The notes under the pieces were generated by a model. It did no database searches. It saw only the letters and a program-made list of their open reading frames with translations, and was not told the DNA's origin. A stretch of DNA of 64,000 nt. Origin: UBA4732 sp002404095 (GTDB lineage: Bacteria > Planctomycetota > Planctomycetia > Gemmatales > Gemmataceae). Of this stretch, positions 1-9,321 are shown piece after piece. The stretch covers positions 1 through 64,000 of the forward strand of contig DAIPWT010000011.1 in NCBI GenBank assembly GCA_036783645.1, given 5' to 3'. Position numbers and translations under genes: made by a program. Positions within the stretch are counted from its first letter, which is position 1. The number at the start of each line of letters is the position of its first letter.

Positions 1-1784
1 TCGCGGCAGAAACGACCAAGAAAACTCAGACGCTTTGCTGCGCTGTAGTGTTAGGGAGATCGAGGCCGTTGGCTTCTGTACCGTCTGGGTCAGGGCGGTG
101 GAGCTGGCAATGAAGGGCGCGTTGGGGTTGTAGACCGCGCTGATCGAATAACTGCCCAAAAATTGGAACGGGTAGTAGATCGCGGCGGTCTGGTAATTGA
201 CACCCCCCGGCGTAAGCGCCACCGTTGCGAGCGGACTCGTACCGTTCAAGAAGAACGTCACGGACCCTGTCGGCGCGTCGCCGAACTGGCCGAGAAGACA
301 TTGGCCGTGAAGGTGACGCCCTGGCCGGGGACGGAGGGGTTGATGTTAGAGGTCAGGGTGGTGGTGGTCGGCTCGTTCTCCACGGTCTGGGTCAGCGCGG
401 CGGAGGCGCTGGCGGTGAAGGCGGGGTCGCCGCTGTAGGTCGCGGTGATGGTGTGATCGCCCAGCGACAGGCTTGACGTGGTGAACGTGGCCGTACTCAC
501 CGAACTCCCCTGTACGAGAGTGCCCGTTCCGAGCGTGGTCGCGCCGTTTTTGAACGTCACGGTCCCCGTCGGCGCGCCGCCGTTCTGGCCGGCGACATAG
601 GCCGTGAAGGTGACGGGATAGCCGGGGGCCGACGGGCTGCCGCTAGTGGTCAGGGTGGTCGTGGTGGCCGACTGCGGCTGGCCCGGATTGACAGTCTGAG
701 TCACCGTACTCGAGACGCTATTATAGTTGGCGTCTCCGCTGTAGACCGCGAGGATAGTGTGGCTGCCGACCGTCGAGAAGGACGTGTTGATGCTCGCGGA
801 TCCGCTCCCGGGGCCTTGCTGCGTGATCGGCTGCGTCCCCAATTGGGTCGCGCCGTCCGTGAAGGTCACGGACCCCATCATCAGGGGGCCGCCGGGAAAA
901 CCGACGCTGGCGGTGAGCGTGACGGTCTGGTACTGGACCGACGGATTGGGGCTGGAAATCAAATAGATGGTCGGCGAAATACTTGGGCCTTGCGGCGACG
1001 GGGCGCTAGCGGCGAACTTGGCCGCACCACCGTGCGGGGCGGCGGCGGCTGAGCGTGGGGCGGCCGTCGGCAAGGGCGCCGGGGCCGCGCTCGAAGAAAT
1101 CGGGGCCGCGCTCGAAGAGGCCGGGGCGGCGCTCGATGAGACTGGAGCGGCGCTCGAAGAAACCGGGGCGGCGCTCGAAGAGATCGGGGCGGCGGGCGAT
1201 GCCGCCGCGGCGCCGGCGGGTTGGCGCGTAGGCGCCGGCGAGGCAGGCGACGCGGTGGGCCTGGCCGGAAACGCTGATGCGGCGTCCAACAGGTCGCTGA
1301 ACGCCGCACTGCTGAACATCCCGACGGCTTGGTCGGGAAACCCACTTTGAAACGCAAGGTCGGCCGGCGTCGGCGACGCGGCGGGAGTGGTCGTAGGCGC
1401 GATCACGGTCGGGTCCGACTGTGCAATCGCCAACGGCCGGGCGCTCACTACCTGCGCCGTTGGCGCCAAACCGGAGAGGCCGGCGGACGTACCGGTCGGT
1501 TCGTCGAAAACCCGGTCGGTCGCGGCGGGAAGGAGGGCAATGGCCGCCGAAGTGAAATCGGGGAGGAGGGCGCCGAGCGGCAACAGGGCCAGGAGGTTGT
1601 TGGGAAGGCATATCGGTTCGAGGGCTTCGAGCGTCAGCTTCACGGATGGGCGCCGGGCGACGGAGCGGCCTACGCTCACGCCCAGGCCGACGAAGCGCAG
1701 CAGCTGGTCGCGGATAGCTCGCGGCCAACGACGGCACTTGGAGAGTAAGGCGGTCGGCAATATCTCTTTTCCGTGACGACGCAT
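1..1784 (-). CDS. Ig-like-repeat secreted/surface protein, partial, frameshifted
   Basis: The start is ATG at 1784 with GGAGG about 8 nt upstream. The N-terminus carries an LEALE-type motif (about residues 51-55) like those of large planctomycete extracellular proteins, followed by a hydrophobic stretch. A Ser/Ala/Pro linker with 7-residue repeats comes next, then at least three bacterial Ig-like repeats (recurring TGTVTFKNG / HTITATYSGD patterns) from about residue 270. The frame closes at 258-260. From 281-292 the neighbouring minus-strand frame continues the Ig repeat cleanly (QFGDAPTGSVTFFLNG) and stays open to the window edge, so one base appears to be missing. The product is probably an adhesive or structural surface protein with no enzymatic motif. 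Whether the frameshift is real or an assembly error is not decidable here. Confidence 0.75.
1081..1194 (-). repeat. 21-bp tandem repeat, five units
   Basis: Five 21-bp units (1081, 1102, 1123, 1144, 1165) plus a partial one encode a seven-residue period rich in Ser, Ala and Pro (SSSAAPI/V/A) in the Ig-repeat gene. It looks like a flexible linker between the N-terminal region and the Ig domains. Copies differ by only a few bases, so the number of units could vary between strains. Confidence 0.85.
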
Positions 1785-2284
1785 TGGGGAACCTCCGGGG
1801 AAGATTCCATAGTCGTTTTTCGGGTAAACTTCGGCGACGAACCACGTGAGGGATGACTATACGGTCGCCTGCCGCCGATTACAAGTGTTTGCGACGAGAA
1901 TTGTCCATTTATTTTATTTCGATACTTTTATGCTGACACAATAATCCTCCCTGCCGCCCGCCGGCTGGTGGCTTGTCCCTCGCCGTTCGATACGCTACTC
2001 GAACTCGCGCGCGAAAATACGCGCGCCGAGTTAACAGGGGAGAGCAATCGTAAGGTCATGTCCGCGTGAGTATTGCTGAAAATGTGTCGCGCGCGAAAGG
2101 ACGAAAAACAGTCCAAGTTCGAGTCCCGTTCGGGGTTGGTAGGTGATCGAAGCCCTCCCGTCTGGCGCGTGACGGTCGCCGGCGCCGGCGCGTTGAGCAT
2201 TCCGTGTGGTTTGCCGACGCCGGAACCCTGAAGGAAAGCGAACTCCGCGAACTAAGCCGCGGCGGCCGGGAACAGCGATCGCCC

Positions 2285-2328
2285 AGAAAGAAAAGGTGGC
2301 AAGAAAGAAAAGGTGGCAGGAACCTTTT
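2285..2328. repeat. 17-bp direct repeat ending in a REP-like hairpin
   Basis: A 17-bp unit (agaaagaaaaggtggca) occurs twice in a row at 2285-2301 and 2302-2318. The second copy runs into an inverted repeat, AAAAGGT ... ACCTTTT, with a 7-nt loop at 2308-2328. This resembles REP-type hairpins that accompany TnpA_REP transposases, but no transposase gene is in the window. Confidence 0.5.
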
Positions 2329-2452
2329 CTGGCCGGATTACCTCATGGCGCGCCGTCCCAGCCCCCGGGCCGCGAAACGCTTGGCGGGTTGGCGGGCGGC
2401 GCCTAAGTCCTTTGCCGCTCACGACATCGGCCCGCCAATCCTCATCCGCCAA

Positions 2453-2467
2453 CCCGCCTTTGGCGGG
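2453..2467. terminator. Small GC hairpin downstream of the aldo/keto reductase gene
   Basis: CCCGCC-TTT-GGCGGG forms a 6-bp stem about 50 nt beyond the reductase stop. It has no T-run, so it is at best a weak terminator. Similar GGCGGG words recur just beside it. Confidence 0.3.
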
Positions 2468-2515
2468 CGAGTTCCGGCGGGCGATGGAAGTGGTTTAGGA
2501 ACGAGGCTGCTAGGG

Positions 2516-3502
2516 TCAACCATTCAGCGCTCGCATCATCGACTCCGGATAGCGCGTCCCCGACGCGGCCCCTTTCGGTGCGACCTCGTCGATGCGCGTC
2601 AAATCCTCTGGCGTCAGTTTAATTTCCAGCGCCGCCAGGTTCTCTTCCAGGTATTTGCGCCTTTTCGTCCCCGGAATAGGCACGATGTCGTCGCCCTGCG
2701 CTAGCACCCAGGCCAACGCCAATTGCGACGACGTACATCCCTTCTTCGCGGCGACTTCCTCAACGCGCTTCACCAGATCGATGTTTTTCGTAAAGTTCTC
2801 GCCCTGGAAACGCGGCGATTGTCGGCGATAGTCGTCCGCCGGCAGATCCTCGAACTTTCGGAATCGGCCCGTCAGAAAACCCCTTCCCAGAGGACTGTAG
2901 GGGACAAAGCCGATCCCCAGTTCTCGACATGCCACCAACACGCCGTCCTCCGCGTCGCGCGTCCATAGCGAGTATTCGGACTGCAACGCCGCGATAGGAT
3001 AAACGGCCGACGCGCGCCGCAGCGTCGTCGGGCCGGCCTCGGACAGACCGAGGTAGCGGACTTTGCCCTGGCGCACCAGCTCGGCCATCGCCCCGACGGT
3101 ATCCTCGATCGGCGTGTTCGGATCGACGCGATGCAGATAATAAAGATCGATTACATCCACGTTAAGGCGTTTAAGGCTGCCCTCGCAGGACGAGCGGACG
3201 TACTCCGGCTTGCCGTTGACGCCGCGAATGGCCGGGTCGTCGCCGCGGACGATGCCGAACTTCGTCGCCAGCACGACCTTGTCGCGCCGGCCCTTGATCG
3301 CCTTGCCGACTAGCTCCTCGTTGATGTGAGGGCCGTACATATCGGCAGTGTCGAGAAAGTCCACGCCGAGATCGAGGGCGCGGTGGATGGTCGATACAGA
3401 TTCGGCATCGTCGCGGCCAGAGTAGAACTCCGACATGCCCATGCAGCCAAGACCCATCGCCGAAACCGTCGGGCCGTTGCGGCCAAGTTTCCGTCGTTGC
3501 AT
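2516..3502 (-). CDS. Aldo/keto reductase
   Basis: This 328-residue protein is an NAD(P)H-dependent aldo/keto reductase of the Tas/YajO-like group, a cytoplasmic TIM-barrel enzyme that reduces aldehydes and ketones. The catalytic tetrad is visible: Asp51 and Tyr56 in DTADMYG, Lys81 in ATKFG, His124 in YYLHRVDP. The C-terminal GTKRRKYLEEN region fits the cofactor-binding segment. I chose ATG 3502 over the upstream GTG because GGGAG sits 8 nt before it and the protein then begins at the conserved MQRRKLG. It is divergent from the ROK kinase, with 81 bp between the starts, so the two may share a regulatory region. The exact substrate is unknown. Confidence 0.93.
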   Translation of the reverse strand: MQRRKLGRNGPTVSAMGLGCMGMSEFYSGRDDAESVSTIHRALDLGVDFLDTADMYGPHINEELVGKAIKGRRDKVVLATKFGIVRGDDPAIRGVNGKPEYVRSSCEGSLKRLNVDVIDLYYLHRVDPNTPIEDTVGAMAELVRQGKVRYLGLSEAGPTTLRRASAVYPIAALQSEYSLWTRDAEDGVLVACRELGIGFVPYSPLGRGFLTGRFRKFEDLPADDYRRQSPRFQGENFTKNIDLVKRVEEVAAKKGCTSSQLALAWVLAQGDDIVPIPGTKRRKYLEENLAALEIKLTPEDLTRIDEVAPKGAASGTRYPESMMRALNG

Positions 3503-3583
3503 TGTCGTCTCCCTTTCGTTGCGGCGCCCCACGCGCTCGGTTACAATCGTCCTGTACGCACAACCGCCATAGGATTTTTAGAC

Positions 3584-4582
3584 ATGACGACTGCGAATGT
3601 CGAACCGCTGTTTGTCGGCCTCGACGTCGGCGGCTCCAGCATGAAGGCCGGAGTGGTGGACGACACGGGCCGGCCGTTGAGCGCCGTAAGCCTGCCAACG
3701 GAAGCGCATCGCGGGCAAGATTTCGGTCTCGAACGCATGTGCGAGACGATCCGCGCGGCCGTGAGACAAGCCGGCGTGTCTATGGAGCAAATATCGGCTG
3801 TCGGCGTGGCGACGCCAGGATTGATGGACATTCCGGGGGGCTTAATTCTCGATCCGATGAATCTGAAGCCTTGGCGAAACGTGCCGGTGCGGCGGCATGT
3901 TGCAGAGACGTTCGGTTTACCGACCGCCTTTCAAAACGACGCCAACGCGGCGGCCTACGGCGAATTCTGGGCGGGCGCGGGACGCGGCGCCCGCAGTATG
4001 GTGCTGTTCACGCTCGGCACCGGCGTGGGCGGCGGCATCATCGTGGCCGGCGGCGAGGGCGGCTACATCGTCGAAGGCGAACACAGTCACGGCGCCGAAG
4101 TGGGCCATATTAAGATCGAGATGACCAACCCGCGCGAGTGCGAATGCGGCCGTTTCGGCTGCCTGGAGGCTTACGCCAGTGCCACGGCCGTCGTCAAGCG
4201 GACGCAAGAGGCGCTGGCGGACGACGGCGGCCGGTCGGCGCTTCACGGCCTCATGCGCTCCGGTAAGGAGCTGACATCCCGCGAGGTCTTCACGGCGTCG
4301 GACGCCGGCGACGAGTTGGCCGGGCGTATTGTGGAAGAAACCGCTCTTTATTTGGCGATTGGAGCGATGAACCTGATGCACGTCATCGACCCGGACCTGA
4401 TCGTCTTCGGCGGCGGCATGATCGCGGCTGGCGACGGCTTCCTCAACCGCATCCGGGCGCACGTGCGTCGGCTGGCGTTCGTGGTGCCGGCGGAGCGGAC
4501 GCGGATCGTGTATGCCCAGCTCGGCGCCGACGCCGGCTTCATCGGGGCGGCCGCCTGCGGCCGGCGGTTGGTAAAGCAATAG
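3584..4582 (+). CDS. ROK-family sugar kinase (glucokinase-like)
   Basis: This 332-residue protein has the full ROK layout: phosphate-binding DVGGSSMK (14-21), catalytic Asp119 in QNDANAA, the GTGVGGG phosphate loop (145-151), and the ROK zinc site His175 with Cys186, Cys188 and Cys193 (CECGRFGCLE). There is no N-terminal helix-turn-helix, so it is a kinase rather than a ROK repressor. The likely reaction is ATP-dependent phosphorylation of glucose or a related hexose in the cytoplasm. The longer upstream frame is rejected because it overlaps the divergent reductase and lacks homology; ATG 3584 precedes the first conserved strand. Confidence 0.93.
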   Translation: MTTANVEPLFVGLDVGGSSMKAGVVDDTGRPLSAVSLPTEAHRGQDFGLERMCETIRAAVRQAGVSMEQISAVGVATPGLMDIPGGLILDPMNLKPWRNVPVRRHVAETFGLPTAFQNDANAAAYGEFWAGAGRGARSMVLFTLGTGVGGGIIVAGGEGGYIVEGEHSHGAEVGHIKIEMTNPRECECGRFGCLEAYASATAVVKRTQEALADDGGRSALHGLMRSGKELTSREVFTASDAGDELAGRIVEETALYLAIGAMNLMHVIDPDLIVFGGGMIAAGDGFLNRIRAHVRRLAFVVPAERTRIVYAQLGADAGFIGAAACGRRLVKQ

Positions 4583-4608
4583 TCCCATGCCCTAAAAGGA
4601 TGAAAATT

Positions 4609-7600
4609 ATGTTGCGCCGGCTTGCCCTACTGCTACTTTTGGGCGTCCTCTCTTTTACCGCCCCATTACGGGCGGAGGATAAGGGCGCCGAGAAGTGGGC
4701 CGACTCGGCTCTTCCCGTTACGGACGGCTTGGAACTCTGGCTCGACGCCGGCCGGCTCAACGCCGCTCGCAAAGCCCACGGCGAAAAAGAGATCGCTGAC
4801 GGCGAAAAAGTCGAAACCTGGTACGACGCTTCCGGTCGCGGCCGGAACCTGACGCAGAAGAACGCCGACGTTCGGCCCACGTTTCTCGCCGTCGCCGCGC
4901 CGGCCCTGCTGTTCGACGGCGACGGCGCCTATCTCGCGCTGAACAACGCCGGCCAATCCTACAAGGACGCCACCGTTATTGTCGTGGCCGCTCCGTTCAG
5001 CAATCCGGGCGACTTTCGCGCTGTCCTGGCGATGAACCAGAACGGCAAAAACGACTATACCACCGGCCTGAACCTCGACCTCGGGCCGGCTCCCTCGCCG
5101 CGCTTCACGGCGCTCAACGTCGAAGGCGCCGGCTTCGGCGGCGTGTCCAACTTGCTGCATGACGCCTCCGACTTCGGCGCCATTCGCCGGCTTGCGCTCA
5201 CGTCCACGGTCGGGCCGGGCGGCGTCAAGTTGTTCGCCGACGGCAGAGCCAACGGCAAGCGCGACCGCGGCGATTCGCTTTTGCACATGGACAATTTCAT
5301 CGTCGGCGCCCGCTGCCTTAATAACGACGGCGGCCCCGCCAACGTCCGCTGCTTCCTTTCTTGCGGCGTGCTGCAAGTCCTCGTTTACGACCGCGTCCTG
5401 AGCGAGGCCGAGCTTGCCAAGGTGGACGAGTATCTCGCCGGCCGACAGGGCAAAACCGCGAAACTTACGTCCCCGCCCAAGCCGATTATTGGCAAGCCAT
5501 TGGTTATTGTCGCGGACCCGCCGCCCGTGCAAATGCTCGTCCCCGGCTTCACCGTCCGCCAGCTCCCCATCGATCTGACCAACATCAATAATGTCCGTTA
5601 TCGCCCCGACGGAAAACTCGTCGCCCTCGCCTACAATGGCGACGTCTATCTCCTATCGGATAGTAAAGGGACAGGTTTAGAAGATAAAGTGGAACGCTTC
5701 TGGGAAAGCAAGGGCGCGCTGCGCGGACCCATCGGCATGGCGTTGACGCCGCCCGGTTACAAGCTCGGCCAAGGCGTTTTCGTCGCGTCCAAGGGCAAGA
5801 TTTCGCTGATCGTGGACACTGACGGCGACGACAAGGCCGACAAGGAAATCATCGTGGCCGATGGCTGGAAGGAGATTCCGCAGGCCGTGGACGCCATCGG
5901 CGTGGCCCTCGACAAGGACGAGAACCTATACTTTGGCCTCGGAACTGCCAACTATGCCAACCCATACGTTGTCGATGAGCACGGCCGCGCCAATTACGAC
6001 GTGAAGAGCGAGCGCGGCACGATCTTGAGGGTTTCGCCCGACTTTTCCAAGCGAGAGATCGTCGCCACCGGCGTCCGTTTCACGATCGGGCTTGCCTTCA
6101 ACCGCGACGGCGATTTATTCGCCACCGACCAGGAAGGCGCCACCTGGCTGGCCAACGGAAATCCGTTGGATGAACTGCTACATATTCAGCAGGGCCGGCA
6201 CTACGGTTTTCCGCCGCGCCATCCAAAACACCTCCCTAATGTCATTGATGAGCCGAGCGTCTTCGATTACGGCCCGCAACATCAATCCACTTGCGGTCTG
6301 ACTTTCGATGAGTCGGTCAACAAGGGGCCGATCTTCGGTCCGGCATGGTGGCAGGGCGACGCCCTCATCGCGGGCTACTCGCGCGGCAAACTCTATCGCA
6401 CCAAGCTCGCCAAGACGCCGGCCGGCTACGTCGCACGCACCGACATCCTGGCCTGCCTCGGCATGTTGACCCTGGATGCCTGCGTGTCGCCGGCCGGCGA
6501 TTTGGTCGTGGTATGCCATAGCGGCGAGCCGGATTGGGGCACCGGCCCGTCCGGCAGGGGCAAACTCTACAAGATCTCTTATGTCGGCAAAACAACCCCA
6601 CAGCCGGTGCTGACCTGGGCGGCGGGGCCGCGCGAAGTGCGGGTCGCCTTCGACGCCCCACTCGACCCGGCCGATTTGAAGGGTCTAGCGGGCAAGGCGA
6701 GCATCGAATACGGCAAGTATGTCCGTCCGGGCGACCGCTTCGAGGTAAAGCGACCGGGCTACGAGGCGGTGAAGCGTCAGTTGAAGGCGCCGCGGTTTGA
6801 TCTTCCCATTCGGACGGTCGGCGTAACGGGCGACCGGCGCACCCTCATCCTGAGTACCGACGCCCAGCCCGAAGCGGCCTATTACGCTTTGTCGTTGCCA
6901 GGCATGGGCCGTTCCGATAAACCCGATCCGCATACGGGGGAATCACCACAAAACCCGGTGGTCGATCTCGGATATGACCTATCCGGAGTGGATATTTCCT
7001 GGCGTGCTAAGTCCGGCGACGGGGCGTGGACCGGCTGGCTGCCGCACCTTGACCTGTCCGTCGCCCGCGTCTTCACGGCAGGCAGTGCCGACCACGACCG
7101 TCTATGGGAATTGCTCAAACAACCGGGGACGCTAACGCTGCGTACCAAGCTCGACCTTTGGCAGATGCTGCGCCCGGCCGTGCAGCCCGGTTCGACGCTC
7201 GACTACACCCTACCCGATGAGGACGTTACGGTGACGTTGACCGCGACGGGCCCGCTGGATGTAAAGTCCCCTTTAGCGGTCGTCGAAGGAGGCAATGCTG
7301 ACGCGAAGGGCCGTCGTCAGGTCCGCATCAAGGTTCGGCCGAAAAAGGACGAGCTGCTGTCCGTCGAAATCACGCTGGAAACCGGCGCGGCTGCGTCGCT
7401 GGAAGCGACGTATGCGACCAACGAGGACGCCCGGCCGCGGGCGCTGCCGCTGGGCCGGTTGCTCGTGCCGTGGGCCTCAGTGAAGCGGCTAACTGACCCC
7501 TTGGTGGAGGTCGAACGCGACCTACCCGAGTTGAAAGGCGGCGACTGGACGCGCGGCCGGGAGATTTTCTTCAACGAACAAAACCTATGCGTAAAGTGTC

Positions 7601-8022
7601 ATCAGATGCGCGGGCGCGGCGGGCGGATCGGCCCCGACCTTTCCAACCTCATCCACCGCGACTATGAATCGGTGCTGCGCGACATCCACTCCCCCAGCGC
7701 CGCCATCAATCCCGATTACATCACTTATTTCGTCGAGTTAAAGGACGGGCGGGTGCTTCAAGGCGTACTGCGAACCGAGGGCGACGCGCTCGTGATCGGC
7801 GACCAGCGAGGGCAGCAGGTTATGGTAAAACGGGCCGACGTCGAGACGTTGAAGCCGTCGGCCGTCTCGACCATGCCTGAAGGCATTGACAAGACGCTCG
7901 GGCCGGATCGGATGCGCGACTTGCTCACCTTCCTGCTGACGGAGGCCGCTTCAACCGGCGGCCCTGGAGCGCGACGGGGCGCCGCCGCCGCCGCGCCGGG
8001 CCGAGGTGGAAGCCGTCCTTAA
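4609..8022 (+). CDS. Large secreted heme-binding/dehydrogenase-like protein, planctomycete type
   Basis: This protein of about 1137 residues has a signal peptide (LRRLALLLLLGVLSF). It contains a concanavalin/LamG-like domain (about 40-280), an NHL/glucose-dehydrogenase-like beta-propeller (about 310-650) and, near the C-terminus, the Pirellula/Verrucomicrobium-type heme domain with CVKCH at about 994-998, followed by GPDLSNL and YITYFVELKDGRVLQG. It probably works in the periplasm as a heme protein acting on sugars or related compounds. AAAGG lies 9 nt before ATG 4609; ATG 4600 is directly adjacent to that site and less likely. The last ~25 residues look out of frame: from 7942-7945 the ThuA gene's frame gives a better continuation, so the two may be one gene. 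Confidence 0.85.
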   Translation: MLRRLALLLLLGVLSFTAPLRAEDKGAEKWADSALPVTDGLELWLDAGRLNAARKAHGEKEIADGEKVETWYDASGRGRNLTQKNADVRPTFLAVAAPALLFDGDGAYLALNNAGQSYKDATVIVVAAPFSNPGDFRAVLAMNQNGKNDYTTGLNLDLGPAPSPRFTALNVEGAGFGGVSNLLHDASDFGAIRRLALTSTVGPGGVKLFADGRANGKRDRGDSLLHMDNFIVGARCLNNDGGPANVRCFLSCGVLQVLVYDRVLSEAELAKVDEYLAGRQGKTAKLTSPPKPIIGKPLVIVADPPPVQMLVPGFTVRQLPIDLTNINNVRYRPDGKLVALAYNGDVYLLSDSKGTGLEDKVERFWESKGALRGPIGMALTPPGYKLGQGVFVASKGKISLIVDTDGDDKADKEIIVADGWKEIPQAVDAIGVALDKDENLYFGLGTANYANPYVVDEHGRANYDVKSERGTILRVSPDFSKREIVATGVRFTIGLAFNRDGDLFATDQEGATWLANGNPLDELLHIQQGRHYGFPPRHPKHLPNVIDEPSVFDYGPQHQSTCGLTFDESVNKGPIFGPAWWQGDALIAGYSRGKLYRTKLAKTPAGYVARTDILACLGMLTLDACVSPAGDLVVVCHSGEPDWGTGPSGRGKLYKISYVGKTTPQPVLTWAAGPREVRVAFDAPLDPADLKGLAGKASIEYGKYVRPGDRFEVKRPGYEAVKRQLKAPRFDLPIRTVGVTGDRRTLILSTDAQPEAAYYALSLPGMGRSDKPDPHTGESPQNPVVDLGYDLSGVDISWRAKSGDGAWTGWLPHLDLSVARVFTAGSADHDRLWELLKQPGTLTLRTKLDLWQMLRPAVQPGSTLDYTLPDEDVTVTLTATGPLDVKSPLAVVEGGNADAKGRRQVRIKVRPKKDELLSVEITLETGAAASLEATYATNEDARPRALPLGRLLVPWASVKRLTDPLVEVERDLPELKGGDWTRGREIFFNEQNLCVKCHQMRGRGGRIGPDLSNLIHRDYESVLRDIHSPSAAINPDYITYFVELKDGRVLQGVLRTEGDALVIGDQRGQQVMVKRADVETLKPSAVSTMPEGIDKTLGPDRMRDLLTFLLTEAASTGGPGARRGAAAAAPGRGGSRP

Positions 8023-8743
8023 AGACAGCAAGCCGCCCGCGACCGACGCCCGCAAGCTGTTCATCGTTTTGGCCGACGGGCCGAAGGACCACGGGCCGGG
8101 CGAACACGACTACCCGCTGTGGCAGCGCCGCTGGGCCAAACTCCTGGGCGCGGCCGAAGGCGTCGCGGTCGGCACGGCGGAGGGGTGGCCGACCGCGACG
8201 CAGTTCGAGAAGGCCGATGTGATCGTTTTCTACTCGAACAATCCAGGATGGACGGCGGAGCGCGGAAAGGAACTCGACGGCTACCTGGAGCGCGGCGGCG
8301 GTTTGGTTTACATCCACTGGGCCGTCGAGGGCCACGACGCGGTGGAGGCGTTGGCGGAGCGGATCGGCCTGGCGTCGGAGGCTAAAAAGACACGGTTCCG
8401 CCACGGCCCGTTGGAACTGGACCTCACCGGCTCGAAGCACCCGATCGCGCGCGGCTTCGGCAAGGTGAAGTTCGTGGACGAGAGCTATTGGGGCATGGCG
8501 GGCGACCCGGACAAGATCGACGTGATCGCCACGGGCGTCGAGGAGGGCAAGGCGTATCCGCTGATGTGGACTTGTGAACGCGGCAAGGGCCGCATTTTCG
8601 TCAGCATTCCCGGCCATTACACTTGGACCTTTGACGATCCGCTATTCCGCGTATTGCTGCTGCGCGGCATCGCGTGGTCGGCTGGCGAGCCGGTGGATCG
8701 GTTCAACGAGTTGGCGACGTTGGGGGCGCGGATGGGGGACTGA
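8006..8743 (+). CDS. ThuA-like domain protein
   Basis: This 245-residue ThuA-like (glutamine-amidotransferase fold) protein has the family pattern KDHGPGEHDYP, GGGLVYIHWAVEG and FSIPGHYTWTFDDPLFRVLLLRGIAW-type features. ThuA domains are linked to sugar metabolism, but no catalytic activity can be assigned. The nominal start is GTG 8006, inside the end of the preceding gene (17-nt overlap). Its frame is open upstream to about 7943 and encodes a proline/arginine linker (APPPPRRAEVEAVL), which suggests that it is the C-terminal domain of the heme protein, separated by a one-base frameshift. No signal peptide is present, consistent with a detached domain. Confidence 0.8.
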   Translation: MEAVLKDSKPPATDARKLFIVLADGPKDHGPGEHDYPLWQRRWAKLLGAAEGVAVGTAEGWPTATQFEKADVIVFYSNNPGWTAERGKELDGYLERGGGLVYIHWAVEGHDAVEALAERIGLASEAKKTRFRHGPLELDLTGSKHPIARGFGKVKFVDESYWGMAGDPDKIDVIATGVEEGKAYPLMWTCERGKGRIFVSIPGHYTWTFDDPLFRVLLLRGIAWSAGEPVDRFNELATLGARMGD

Positions 8744-8919
8744 AGCGGACCAGCATTGCATTGCGATCGCCGCCGTTTCTCTGAGTTGCGCGCGGCTTGC
8801 CCCGAAGGCGATAGGACTCCGATAAAAGATGCAGCCCGGGAGCTGTGAACGCTGGCCCCAAAGCGCGATGAAGGCAGTATCATGAGGAGAGGGATAGGAG
8901 GGCAGCAGCCGGAAGTCCC
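8744..8919. other. Intergenic region, nothing recognised
   Basis: This gap separates the ThuA gene from the small-gene patch that follows. I see no RNA gene, strong hairpin or conserved coding signal. A purine-rich stretch at 8881-8915 contains possible ribosome-binding sites for the next gene. Confidence 0.4.
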
Positions 8920-9321
8920 ATGATCCCGCACTACAACGATGATGGCTATTTGCCGCCGGGGATTCATCCTGCCACTTTGGAGGAAATCGCCGCTCGGTTC
9001 GGCCAGGAATCTGAACTCCGTCAGGCGGAGATGGAATCCTTGCGCTGGCTGGTCGATTTGGCTTGGCGCGCCGGGGCGCAGCGGATCGTCGTGAACGGCA
9101 GTTTTGTCACGGACAAGCTGGAACCGAATGACGTGGATTGTGTCCTGCTGATTGGACCAGACTTCCCGCACGAGGCGGCGGCGGAAGCGGAACTGCTCGC
9201 TGGCCTACCCTTCCTCAATCTAGAGTTGGTGGACGGGGAAGGCTTTCAGCAGTTCACCGAGAGAACCTTTGCGACCGACCGAAACTTGGCGCCCAAGGGA
9301 ATCATAGAGGTTTGCCCATGA
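8920..9321 (+). CDS. Nucleotidyltransferase-fold small protein (DUF6932-like)
   Basis: This 133-residue protein carries GSFVTDKLEPNDVDCVLLIG, a nucleotidyltransferase-fold signature (GS motif followed by D-x-D at about 71-73). It matches my recollection of the DUF6932 group, which has no assigned activity. GGAAG precedes ATG 8920. The gene overlaps the next small gene by ATGA (9318-9321), so the two are translationally coupled. The pairing of a minimal nucleotidyltransferase with a small partner recalls MNT-type toxin-antitoxin systems, but the partner is a coiled coil and not a HEPN protein. Function is inferred only. Confidence 0.7.
   Translation: MIPHYNDDGYLPPGIHPATLEEIAARFGQESELRQAEMESLRWLVDLAWRAGAQRIVVNGSFVTDKLEPNDVDCVLLIGPDFPHEAAAEAELLAGLPFLNLELVDGEGFQQFTERTFATDRNLAPKGIIEVCP

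Larger units (their letters stand above)
1785..2515. other. Intergenic region without a supported gene
   Basis: No reading frame here has a recognisable product. The stretch at about 1880-1935 is AT-rich compared with its surroundings and lies about 100-150 bp upstream of the ATG at 1784, so it is a plausible promoter region for the Ig-repeat gene, though no convincing -35/-10 pair is asserted. Two small repeat structures near 2285-2328 and 2453-2467 are listed separately. Confidence 0.5.

Noticed and set aside
2110..2145. TTCGAGTCCCGTTCGGGG resembles a tRNA T-arm and 3' end
   Set aside because: The five bases before the T-loop do not pair with those after it, and no anticodon or D arm is present upstream.
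1928..2200. Minus-strand 90-residue reading frame upstream of the Ig-repeat gene
   Set aside because: Arg/Ser-rich, no family similarity, no ribosome-binding site; typical chance frame in GC-rich DNA.
7940..8030. Programmed ribosomal frameshift between heme protein and ThuA
   Set aside because: No slippery heptamer or downstream pseudoknot is evident; a sequence error or mutation is simpler.
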